A stretch of 18,187 nt of DNA. Source: RGIG8497 sp045593265 (GTDB lineage: Bacteria; Bacillota; Clostridia; RGIG6154). The stretch is taken from assembly GCA_045593265.1 (NCBI GenBank), contig JAZNWH010000031.1:1-18187 (forward strand). Reading direction: 5' to 3'. Numbering within the stretch: position 1 is the first letter of the stretch; each line of letters opens with the position of its first letter. The notes under the pieces are model-generated. The model was not told the origin of the DNA. It searched no databases and saw only the letters and a list, made by a program, of their open reading frames with translations. Of the stretch, positions 6,745 through 13,833 are shown piece after piece. The position numbers and the translations under genes were made by a program.

Positions 6745-6773
6745 TTGACTTTGATACAAAAAAGTTGTATAAT
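6745..6773 (+). promoter_or_regulatory. Promoter of the small membrane protein-radical SAM-mgtC operon
   Basis: TTGACT at 6745-6750, a 17-base spacer and a perfect TATAAT at 6768-6773. It leaves a leader of about 110 bases before the ATG at 6893, in which I see only a small AGCTG/CAGCT hairpin just before the ribosome binding site. Confidence 0.82.
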
Positions 6774-6892
6774 TTTCTCTATATTATTTGCAATACAGTT
6801 AATTTAGTGAATTTTGTGTCCTTTTTATCACCCACATCTTCGTTTATAATTAACCTATAAGCTGAAAAAACAGCTGACAGGAGGTTGATTTT

Positions 6893-7105
6893 ATGTACGA
6901 ATACACAACAAAACAGACACAGACAGCAAGACACAATACCAATTCTAAAGTATCAGATTTCATAATTGTTTCAAAGTTTATTGTAAGAATTGCATCTCTG
7001 TTTGCAGTATACTTTCTTCTTAATAACAATTTCACCATTGTAAACTGTATTGTATGTCTTTTTCTTATTGCTTTTTTACTTACTGAAATTATGCAGGAAA
7101 AATAA
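6893..7105 (+). CDS. Small membrane protein of unknown function (70 aa)
   Basis: The 70-residue product has a polar N-terminus rich in Thr, Gln and Lys (about 1-20). Two hydrophobic segments follow, FIIVSKFIVRIASLFAVYFLL near 22-43 and IVNCIVCLFLIAFLLTEI near 49-66, joined by a short NNNF turn: a hairpin in the membrane. The start is well supported by CAGGAGG eight bases upstream of the ATG. It heads an operon, 22 bases before the radical SAM gene, under the promoter at 6745-6773. I recognise no family. The dedicated ribosome binding site and leading place in the operon argue that it is a real gene. Confidence 0.75.
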   Translation: MYEYTTKQTQTARHNTNSKVSDFIIVSKFIVRIASLFAVYFLLNNNFTIVNCIVCLFLIAFLLTEIMQEK

Positions 7106-7127
7106 ATTTATTTTATGAAGGTGTAAA

Positions 7128-8003
7128 ATGAACTGTAACTTATGTCCACGCGAATGTAATATTGACAGAAGTATAGCCAGAGGCTTATGTGGCGCAAACG
7201 ACAAAATTACAGTTGCAAACGCATCTCTTCATATGTGGGAGGAACCATGTATTTCAGGTGAAAATGGTTCAGGAACTATATTCTTTTGCGGTTGTAATTT
7301 AAAATGTGTTTATTGTCAGAACAGAGAAATTTCAAACAATAATACAGGAAAAGAAATTTCTCTGCAAAGACTTTCTGAAATCTTTATGGAATTGCAAAAT
7401 CAAGGAGCACATAACATTAACATTGTAACAGGAACTCATTTTGCCGACAAAATTGTTATTGCACTTGATATTGCCAAATCTAAAGGTTTATCTGTCCCGA
7501 TAGTGTACAACACAAGTGGTTATGAATCATTGAAAACATTAAAGCTTTTAAAGCCTTACGTGGATATTTATCTTACAGACTTTAAATATTTTAATCCTGC
7601 TCTTGCGCAAAACTATTCAAAAGCAATTAATTATCCCGATATTGCAAAAAAAGCTTTAGATGAAATGGTAAGCCAAAAGGATTTATCTTTTGACAATGAC
7701 GGCATGATGAAGCAGGGTGTCTTGGTAAGGCATTTGTGTTTGCCAGGACAAGAAAAAGACTCTAAAAAAATATTGGAATATCTTCATTATAATTATGGAG
7801 ACAGAATAATTATAAGTATAATGAACCAATTTACTCCAATATCTTTAGACGCTTATCCTGAAATTAACAGAAAGCTTTCACCAAAAGAATATGAACGCAT
7901 TATTTCTTATGCATTAAGTATAGGGATTGATAATGCCTTTATTCAGGAAGGCGAAGCAGCTCAGGAAAGCTTTATACCTCAATTTGATAACAGAGGAATT
8001 TAA
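7128..8003 (+). CDS. PflX-like radical SAM protein
   Basis: The 291-residue protein matches the family of PflX and other homologues of pyruvate formate-lyase activating enzyme (COG1313 type). The SAM-cleaving [4Fe-4S] cluster ligands are Cys56, Cys60 and Cys63 in GCNLKCVYCQN. An N-terminal cysteine set (Cys3, Cys6, Cys10, Cys21) is typical of this subgroup and may bind a further metal site. Later family stretches are VTGTHF, VYNTSGYE, YLTDFKY and VRHLCLPGQ. Its substrate is unknown; proteins of this group are annotated as putative activases without proven targets, and no glycyl-radical enzyme gene is nearby. It has a GAAGGTG site before its ATG and lies 21 bases before the MgtC-family gene in the same operon. 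Confidence 0.9.
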   Translation: MNCNLCPRECNIDRSIARGLCGANDKITVANASLHMWEEPCISGENGSGTIFFCGCNLKCVYCQNREISNNNTGKEISLQRLSEIFMELQNQGAHNINIVTGTHFADKIVIALDIAKSKGLSVPIVYNTSGYESLKTLKLLKPYVDIYLTDFKYFNPALAQNYSKAINYPDIAKKALDEMVSQKDLSFDNDGMMKQGVLVRHLCLPGQEKDSKKILEYLHYNYGDRIIISIMNQFTPISLDAYPEINRKLSPKEYERIISYALSIGIDNAFIQEGEAAQESFIPQFDNRGI

Positions 8004-8024
8004 AAATGAAAGGAAGTATATGAA

Positions 8025-8705
8025 ATGACACAAGAATTTTTCATATCAAACAACGGTGAATTTTTCCTCAGAATGATAGTTGCTTGTCTTTGTGGAATAG
8101 CTATTGGTATGGAAAGAAAAAACAGGGCAAAAGAGGCAGGTATAAGAACTCATTGTATTGTTGCATGTGCATCTGCACTTATGATGATTGTTTCAAAATA
8201 CGGTTTTATTGATTTGGCTCAAACCGGAATGAAAGTTACAGATGGTTCGAGAATTGCATCACAAGTAGTAAGCGGCATAGGCTTTTTAGGTGCAGGAATC
8301 ATTTTCGTTCAGAAACAGACGGTAAAAGGGCTCACCACTGCAGCAGGTATTTGGGCGACTTCAGGTATAGGCCTTGCTTTGGGGGCAGGAATGTATTCTG
8401 TCGGTATTGTGGCTACAGGAATAATACTTATTATGCAATACACACTTCATTCAAATATAAAGCTCTTCCGTATGCCTAAAATCAAAGTTATAACAATTCA
8501 AAATGTTACTGAAAATAATTATCAGAAAACCGCTACAGAAATTCTTCTTCAGAAAGATGTACATATTACCAATGCGTCTGTAAAGAAAATTCCTGAAACA
8601 AATACTAAAGACTATGTTTTCTATGTGGAAATTCATTCATCTATCACTGAAGAGGAAATTTCAGAACTTTTCCCTTACAAGTGCAGTGTTAAAAGTGGAG
8701 AGTAA
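8025..8705 (+). CDS. MgtC/SapB family membrane protein
   Basis: The 226-residue product has about five hydrophobic segments in its first 140 residues and the MgtC/SapB signatures GIAIGMERKNRAKEAGIRTH (20-39), VVSGIGFLGAGIIF (80-93) and GLTTAAGIWATSGIGLA (101-117). A soluble tail (about 148-226) resembles the ACT-like C-terminal domain of longer MgtC relatives. MgtC itself helps Salmonella grow at low magnesium by acting on the F-ATPase. Most Firmicute homologues are untested, so magnesium transport should not be assumed. It is the last gene of the operon, has AAAGGAAG before the ATG, and is followed by a strong hairpin. No magnesium riboswitch precedes the operon. Confidence 0.9.
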   Translation: MTQEFFISNNGEFFLRMIVACLCGIAIGMERKNRAKEAGIRTHCIVACASALMMIVSKYGFIDLAQTGMKVTDGSRIASQVVSGIGFLGAGIIFVQKQTVKGLTTAAGIWATSGIGLALGAGMYSVGIVATGIILIMQYTLHSNIKLFRMPKIKVITIQNVTENNYQKTATEILLQKDVHITNASVKKIPETNTKDYVFYVEIHSSITEEEISELFPYKCSVKSGE

Positions 8706-8720
8706 TAAAAATATCATATT

Positions 8721-8759
8721 AAAAAAACTGTAAATGCACAATGCATTTACAGTTTTTTT
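8721..8759. terminator. Bidirectional terminator between the mgtC-like gene and secF
   Basis: A perfect 18-bp stem (8721-8738 with 8742-8759) around a three-base loop has seven A at one end and seven T at the other. It serves the plus-strand operon ending at 8705 and the minus-strand secDF operon ending at 8773. Confidence 0.93.
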
Positions 8760-8772
8760 GTATGTTTAATAA

Positions 8773-9672
8773 TTACATTACATTTTTGGCACCTGAGAGT
8801 TTCTTAAAGAATACCCAGAAGTTTCCTGCAAGGAATACTGAAGACCATGTGCCTGCTAATAAACCAATCATAATAGGAAGTGCAAATTCTTTAATTGACT
8901 GAACACCCATAATGTAAAGAACAAGGATTACAACGAAGGTTGTAAATGTAGTAAAAAGCGAACGTGCCATAGTCTGCCATACACTCTTGTTTACAAGGTC
9001 TGCAAACTTGCTTTTGCTTGACATTTTAACATTTTCTCTTATTCTGTCAAACTGAACGATTGTTGCATTAATCGAATAACCTACGATTGTAAGCATTGCT
9101 GCGATGAAAGATGTATTAATAGGTAATCCTAAAATTGCATATACACTGAGCATCACCAGAACGTCATGAGCAAGTGCGCAAACTGCTGCACAGCCTGAAA
9201 GAATTTCAAATCTTACTGTAATGTAAATAAGCATTAAGATAACTGCTATTGAAACAGCTAAAATAGCGCTATTCTGTGTTTCCTTACCTACTGATGCTGA
9301 AACTGATTCAAAATCAGTAATTGCATCTTTTTCAATACTTAAATTCTTAACAAGAGCTTCTTTAAGAGCGATTACTTCCTCAGCATCAAGAGTCGCTGAA
9401 AGCTTAATTGATGCCTGTGTACCATTATCACCGAGTTTAGTAACTGAAATAGCTTTCTTATCAAGCTTTGTTGTAGAAGCTACTATATCAGAAATTTTTG
9501 TTGTTACATCCTGATCAACTGTTTTTCCTGTTTCTATATTACACTCAACACCGCCAGCAAAGTCGATGCTTGATACAAATCCGCCTCTTACAAAAAGAGA
9601 AACTACACCGGCGAGAATAACGATTATAGAAACAATATAAAATATTTTTCTGTTCTGAACTATGTTAAACAT
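8773..9672 (-). CDS. secF: Protein translocase subunit SecF
   Basis: SecF forms with SecD an RND-type membrane complex that uses the proton or sodium gradient to help the Sec channel complete protein export. The 299-residue protein has a first membrane segment near 9-28 and the SecF signature FAGGVECNI near 38-46. A periplasmic-type (outside) domain reaches about residue 130. Five further membrane segments include the typical GYSINATIVQFDRIRENV near 198-215. Length and layout are normal for SecF encoded apart from SecD. The ATG at 9672 sits two bases after the secD stop, with GAGGGGG inside the end of secD serving as ribosome binding site, so the two are translationally close-coupled. Confidence 0.97.
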   Translation of the reverse strand: MFNIVQNRKIFYIVSIIVILAGVVSLFVRGGFVSSIDFAGGVECNIETGKTVDQDVTTKISDIVASTTKLDKKAISVTKLGDNGTQASIKLSATLDAEEVIALKEALVKNLSIEKDAITDFESVSASVGKETQNSAILAVSIAVILMLIYITVRFEILSGCAAVCALAHDVLVMLSVYAILGLPINTSFIAAMLTIVGYSINATIVQFDRIRENVKMSSKSKFADLVNKSVWQTMARSLFTTFTTFVVILVLYIMGVQSIKEFALPIMIGLLAGTWSSVFLAGNFWVFFKKLSGAKNVM

Positions 9673-9674
9673 AA

Positions 9675-10988
9675 TTATTCTGCCCCCTCTTCCTTCTTAT
9701 TTGCACCATAGATATAAAGTCCTGCTTTCTTTCCGAAAATATTAGAAAGCTGAACAATTACAAACTTGGTTACAAAAATTGCTGTAAACATACTTACAAT
9801 GATACCAAGACCTAATGTAATAGCAAAGCCTTTAATTGTACCTGTACCGATTACATAAAGAACTACTGCAGTAATCATTGTTGTTACATTTGAGTCAATG
9901 ATAGCTGCAAAAGCTCTCTTGAAGCCTGCGTTAATAGCAGCACGGATTGTTTTGCCTGACTTGATTTCTTCTTTAATTCTTTCAAAAATAATTACGTTAG
10001 CATCTACTGCCATACCTATTGAAAGAATTACACCCGCAATACCCGGAAGTGTAAGATTTACTCTTAAAAGACCAAGTACAAGCATCAAAATTCCAATATA
10101 TCCAAAAAGTGCAATATCAGCTGCTAAACCACAAACCTTGTAAAGTATAAGCATAAATAAAAGAATGATTAAGAGACCTATTGCTGCCGCTATAAGGCTT
10201 GTAGAAAGTGCATTTTCACCAAGAGTTGCACCAACTGAGCTGCTTGACACAAGATTGAGGTTGAAAGGAAGCTGACCTGCTGAGATAAGGCTTGCAAGTT
10301 CCTGAGCACTTTCAGGAGTAAATCCACCCTGAATTACAGCTGTATCTGAATTGATGCCTGTTGCTGCATACTCTGAGCTTACACTTGGCTGTGAAATAAT
10401 TGTCTCATCAAGTACGATTGCGATAAAGTTTTTACCTTCTTCTGCACTTGCAGCTTTCTTTGTAGCCTGTGTAAACTTATCTATACCTGAATCCTGAAGC
10501 TGAAGCTCTACATAGTTTTCTGCTACGCCAAGCTCACTTGTCTGACCAAACTGTCTTGTAGCACTCTTAACATCAGTACCATCAAGAACTACATTACCGT
10601 CAGCATCCATAAACTTAAGCTGTGCTGTCTGACCTAATACTCTTACTGCTTCATCAGGGTCAGTAATTGAAGGCATTTCGATAACTACCTTTGTTTCACC
10701 CTGTGTTCTTACTGTTGCTTCATTATATCCCAAAGAGTCAAGACGTGCTCTCATAATTGAAAGAACAGTATTCATCTGTTCCATTGTAACATTTTCAGCA
10801 TCTGCTTCAAAGGTTATGATAGAACCGCCGGTCAAATCCAGACCCTTTACTACTGCACCAACTGCATTTTCATCGCTGAATACCCCGGGCTTTTTCCAAC
10901 TGCCGATTGTAACATCACAAAATGCACCATAAACTATGGCAACAATAAGTAAAATTACAACCAGTAATTTTGCAATACTTTTTCCCAT
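9675..10988 (-). CDS. secD: Protein translocase subunit SecD
   Basis: The 437-residue protein is the SecD partner of SecF. After an N-terminal membrane segment (about 5-25) comes GLDLTGGSIITFEAD (about 49-63), the counterpart of the SecD LGLDLQGG motif. The large external domain runs to about 250. Membrane segments follow, with GMAVDANVIIFERIKEEI near 326-343, the conserved RND signature. It is somewhat shorter than E. coli SecD (615) because Gram-positive SecD proteins have a smaller external domain. The ATG at 10988 has AAGGAGG ten bases upstream and its own promoter at 11024-11052, so the operon is independent of ruvX upstream. Confidence 0.97.
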   Translation of the reverse strand: MGKSIAKLLVVILLIVAIVYGAFCDVTIGSWKKPGVFSDENAVGAVVKGLDLTGGSIITFEADAENVTMEQMNTVLSIMRARLDSLGYNEATVRTQGETKVVIEMPSITDPDEAVRVLGQTAQLKFMDADGNVVLDGTDVKSATRQFGQTSELGVAENYVELQLQDSGIDKFTQATKKAASAEEGKNFIAIVLDETIISQPSVSSEYAATGINSDTAVIQGGFTPESAQELASLISAGQLPFNLNLVSSSSVGATLGENALSTSLIAAAIGLLIILLFMLILYKVCGLAADIALFGYIGILMLVLGLLRVNLTLPGIAGVILSIGMAVDANVIIFERIKEEIKSGKTIRAAINAGFKRAFAAIIDSNVTTMITAVVLYVIGTGTIKGFAITLGLGIIVSMFTAIFVTKFVIVQLSNIFGKKAGLYIYGANKKEEGAE

Positions 10989-11023
10989 TGCTTTTTTCCT
11001 CCTTAAAAATACATAACATTATG

Positions 11024-11052
11024 ATTATATCCTAAAATTTAGTTAAAGTCAA
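11024..11052 (-). promoter_or_regulatory. Promoter of secD-secF
   Basis: Minus-strand TTGACT at 11052-11047, a 17-base spacer and a perfect TATAAT at 11029-11024, about 25 bases before the secD ribosome binding site. Confidence 0.88.
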
Positions 11053-11091
11053 TATAAAACCTTAATTTACTGTCATTTAATTTGTGTAGAA

Positions 11092-11505
11092 TTACTTTGC
11101 TAATGAATCAAGATATCCCTGAAGTATATAGGTTGCAGCAACAGTATCTACTATGTCTTTACGTTTTTTCCCTCTTACATTAGTTTCATTGAGAGTTCTG
11201 TGAGCTGCTACAGTCGAAAGCCTTTCGTCCCAAAAAACCAACGGGATATCAGTTTGACCTTTTAAAATCTCTGCAAAAGACTTTGTTGCTTCTCCCCGAA
11301 AGCCCACACTTCCATCCATATTTTTAGGTAGTCCGAGAACGATTTTTTCTGCCCTGTATTCTTCTGCTGTTTTTACAACTTCCTTTGCAACCTCCTGCGG
11401 ATCCCAGTGGAAAATTGTTTTCAATCCTTGTGCAGTCCATCCTAGCTCATCACAAATTGCAACACCTGTACGTCTGTCGCCAAAATCAACCCCCAATATT
11501 CTCAT
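11092..11505 (-). CDS. ruvX: RuvX/YqgF-family nuclease (Holliday junction resolvase-like)
   Basis: The 137-residue protein has the RNase H-like YqgF fold. It shows the N-terminal RILGVDFGDRRTGVAICDE with the first acidic residue Asp7, then IVLGLPKNMDGSVG (about 56-69), FWDERLST (about 91-98) with its acidic pair, and the C-terminal KDIVDTVAATYILQGYLD. YqgF proteins are nearly universal in bacteria and have been linked to 16S rRNA 5'-end processing and to resolving branched DNA; the role here is not shown by context. The gene overlaps the 3' end of the GT4-csaB gene by 20 bases, and its AGGAGG site lies within that gene, so it probably shares that transcript. No clear terminator follows. Confidence 0.95.
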   Translation of the reverse strand: MRILGVDFGDRRTGVAICDELGWTAQGLKTIFHWDPQEVAKEVVKTAEEYRAEKIVLGLPKNMDGSVGFRGEATKSFAEILKGQTDIPLVFWDERLSTVAAHRTLNETNVRGKKRKDIVDTVAATYILQGYLDSLAK

Positions 11506-13711
11506 CTGTTCCTCCTAATAATTCACATACAATTGCGGGATTGCGTTTTGCCTTTTCTTTCATAAAAGCACCTCTGTCCCGCAGCTTTAGACTTATATCA
11601 TCGTATGACTCCATAATTTCATCAACCATTTTCACGATATTGTCATAAGACAACTGATTTATATCTGCCATAAAGGGATGATGCATATATTTAAGGTAAG
11701 CTTCAACTTTCGGGTCATACCCAAGACCTATTACAGGTACTGCGTTATTTGCACCATACATAAGAGCATGGAGTCTCATAGAAATAACAAACTTACTATT
11801 GGCGCAAATTCCCATCATATCTTTGTAATCATACTCATTTTTCAGTACAAAGCCCTCTTTTTGCATTTTAGAAATGCAATCTTTACTTATTTCTATATCA
11901 TCAGGATTCTGCATTGGTATGAATAACGGAGTAAGATTATATTTTGATGATACATAATCACAAATTCTGCTTACCTGCCATTGTATATCTGCATTTTCCC
12001 ATTCCCTCACAGATACAGCAAAATATTCATTTGGAACAATCTTTTCCTGCTCGAATATCTCAATAACACGTTCAAGACCAGACGGCATAACAGTAACCGA
12101 AGGATCTGCTGTAACCTCTACAGAAGGCATATTTACATTTAATAACTCAAGAACATTTACACTGTTTTCATCACGAAGTGTTATGTAGTCTACTTTATTT
12201 AAAATCTTAGATACAAGTTTTTGATTTTGTTCTTTGTTAACGGGACCTATACCATTAGCATACACAAATACTTTCTTATTTTTATTGAGTGCGTATCTTA
12301 TCACAGTTATATAATACAAAAGACTTTTTGTACTTGTAGCATCCTGAATAAGACTTCCTCCGCCACTTATCAAAAGCTTACAATTTTTGAGTGATGACAT
12401 CACTTTGAAGAAATTAAATCTGTTTACTGCTTTTACCCCGTGCTGTTTTGCTGTATATTTAGGTCTTCTCGAAAGAACAGTAAACCTTGTTCCTTTTCTT
12501 TTTTTGCTTATTTCATCAAGGATAGCACCTAATAATGCTTCATCTCCACTGTTCTTATGACCATAATAACCTGACAAAACAACATCTACACCTTCGTTTC
12601 CGTGAGAGATTATTTCGTTATAAACACTTAGGTTATCATCTGCCATTTTATCAACAGAATAATGCTTTAAAACAGTATTTCTTCCGTAAGTTCCAAGCTT
12701 TTCTTTTTCATCATCATTCATACTTAGTATTAAATCAATATCTTTAAGAAGTCTTTGTGGTGATGACATTTCCATACCACGACAGCAAAAATTCGTATTA
12801 ATACAATCCTCAAGCTTGTCTTCATCAAAAATACCTATATACCCTTCATTACCTGCAACAATGGTAGGTACCGCTCCACTCATAGCCTCAAGAGCTGAAC
12901 GTGAAACACCTACAAACACATCTGCAAGAGATACAAAACGGGCAATATCAGTCCTCGCCCCTGTGAGAAAAACATATTTTGCTTCTGCTTTTTTATTTAC
13001 CTCGTAAGTAAGAGCTTCAATATTATTCATATCGTCGCCGCCACCGACAATAATTATTTCAACATTGTGCTTTTCTTTTATATCAGGAGCTATTTCAAGA
13101 AGATGTCTGGCAACAAGACTCCTGGATTCGTCAAGTCGGCTTATATAAACAATCTTAGTTGTATCTTCCTTTAATCCGAGCTCGGAAATTATTTCTTTTT
13201 TATCCTTTCCCGGCGAAAATTTATCTGTATTTATACCATTTATTGTAACAGTTATATCCTGCGAAGGAACATTATAATTGTCAATTAAATACTGTTTTAT
13301 ATCCTCGCTTACAGCAACCGTTCTGTAACCCCAATTTGTAGCATACCTCAATATTCCTGAGGTGTCAAAGACCCAATGTGCAGAAGTTATGAAATTAAAC
13401 TTTACCGTTTTATTGATTAATCCCAATATAAATGACGGAATTCTTGCATGACCGTGAACCACATCCGGTTTTTCTTTCCTTATAATATTCTTAAGACCTA
13501 TATAAGATTTAATCAAATTGCCAAGCTTTTTATTATGTAAGGGAAGTGAAAAATGTTTAATCCCCATTTTTTCAAGTTCGTTTGTATATATACCTCCGTT
13601 AGAAGCAATCAACACTTCAACCCCACGGGCTTTCAGAGCACCGGAAAGCTCTAAAACGTGTGTTTCTGCTCCTCCGATTTCCATACCCATAAGAACAAGC
13701 AATGCTTTCAA
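11486..13711 (-). CDS. GT4 glycosyltransferase-CsaB pyruvyltransferase fusion
   Basis: The 741 residues carry two enzymes. Residues 1-370 are a GT-B family 4 glycosyltransferase: GMEIGGAETHVLELS at 9-23, YISRLDE at 189-195, and the donor-binding region SRSALEAMSGAVP at 270-282. Residues about 376-735 match polysaccharide pyruvyltransferase CsaB: GYYGHKNSGDEALL at 381-394, GGGSLIQD at 450-457, YANGIGPV at 484-491, and MRLHAL at 645-650 with the catalytic-type His. CsaB adds pyruvyl ketals to wall polysaccharide, the anchor for S-layer homology domains. The fused transferase may build or extend the acceptor sugar (inference). The start is TTG at 13711, eight bases after AGAGGA; the nearby upstream ATG runs at once into a stop. 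There is no signal peptide, so it acts in the cytoplasm. It overlaps ruvX downstream. Confidence 0.92.
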   Translation of the reverse strand: MKALLVLMGMEIGGAETHVLELSGALKARGVEVLIASNGGIYTNELEKMGIKHFSLPLHNKKLGNLIKSYIGLKNIIRKEKPDVVHGHARIPSFILGLINKTVKFNFITSAHWVFDTSGILRYATNWGYRTVAVSEDIKQYLIDNYNVPSQDITVTINGINTDKFSPGKDKKEIISELGLKEDTTKIVYISRLDESRSLVARHLLEIAPDIKEKHNVEIIIVGGGDDMNNIEALTYEVNKKAEAKYVFLTGARTDIARFVSLADVFVGVSRSALEAMSGAVPTIVAGNEGYIGIFDEDKLEDCINTNFCCRGMEMSSPQRLLKDIDLILSMNDDEKEKLGTYGRNTVLKHYSVDKMADDNLSVYNEIISHGNEGVDVVLSGYYGHKNSGDEALLGAILDEISKKRKGTRFTVLSRRPKYTAKQHGVKAVNRFNFFKVMSSLKNCKLLISGGGSLIQDATSTKSLLYYITVIRYALNKNKKVFVYANGIGPVNKEQNQKLVSKILNKVDYITLRDENSVNVLELLNVNMPSVEVTADPSVTVMPSGLERVIEIFEQEKIVPNEYFAVSVREWENADIQWQVSRICDYVSSKYNLTPLFIPMQNPDDIEISKDCISKMQKEGFVLKNEYDYKDMMGICANSKFVISMRLHALMYGANNAVPVIGLGYDPKVEAYLKYMHHPFMADINQLSYDNIVKMVDEIMESYDDISLKLRDRGAFMKEKAKRNPAIVCELLGGTDENIGG

Positions 13712-13741
13712 ATAATCATTCCTCTCTTTACCTTTTTGTAT

Positions 13742-13770
13742 ATTCTAACATAATTTTTAAATTATTACAA
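13742..13770 (-). promoter_or_regulatory. Promoter of the GT4-csaB fusion and ruvX
   Basis: Minus-strand TTGTAA at 13770-13765, 17 bases, TAGAAT at 13747-13742. It is weaker than the other promoters here. It lies back to back with the promoter at 13780-13808, nine bases apart, so the two may interfere. Confidence 0.65.
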
Positions 13771-13779
13771 TATTTATTA

Positions 13780-13808
13780 TTTACTGTTTGAACTTTTTAT
13801 GTTAAAAT
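13780..13808 (+). promoter_or_regulatory. Promoter of the phosphodiester glycosidase gene
   Basis: TTTACT at 13780-13785, 17 bases, TAAAAT at 13803-13808. The -10 box covers the in-frame ATG at 13807, so that ATG cannot be the start on this transcript; translation must begin at 13834 behind AAAGGAGG. The leader is only about 20 bases. Confidence 0.72.
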
Positions 13809-13833
13809 GGTGCCTATAAAGGAGGCACAATTT

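Larger units (their letters stand above)
6547..6892. other. AT-rich divergent intergenic region
   Basis: This 346-base stretch between divergent genes holds a minus-strand promoter (6587-6615) and a plus-strand promoter (6745-6773), annotated separately. A second TATAAT at 6845-6850 lacks a good -35 box. A loose inverted repeat AATGTT/AACATT lies at about 6631-6656. I see no gene and no conserved RNA motif. Confidence 0.6.

Noticed and set aside
6850..7038. 62-codon minus-strand frame opposite the small membrane protein
   Set aside because: It has no ribosome binding site or promoter. The plus-strand frame has CAGGAGG, an upstream promoter and an operon position.
6893..7127. Magnesium or other riboswitch in the leader of the mgtC-family operon
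   Set aside because: The leader of about 110 bases shows only a small AGCTG/CAGCT hairpin and no conserved aptamer sequence that I can recognise.
11385..11648. Plus-strand frame across the csaB/ruvX overlap
   Set aside because: It is antisense to two well-supported genes and has no ribosome binding site; chance open frame.
13807..13833. ATG at 13807 as start of the phosphodiester glycosidase
   Set aside because: It overlaps the -10 box of the promoter and has no ribosome binding site. ATG 13834 has AAAGGAGG eight bases upstream and begins the signal peptide.
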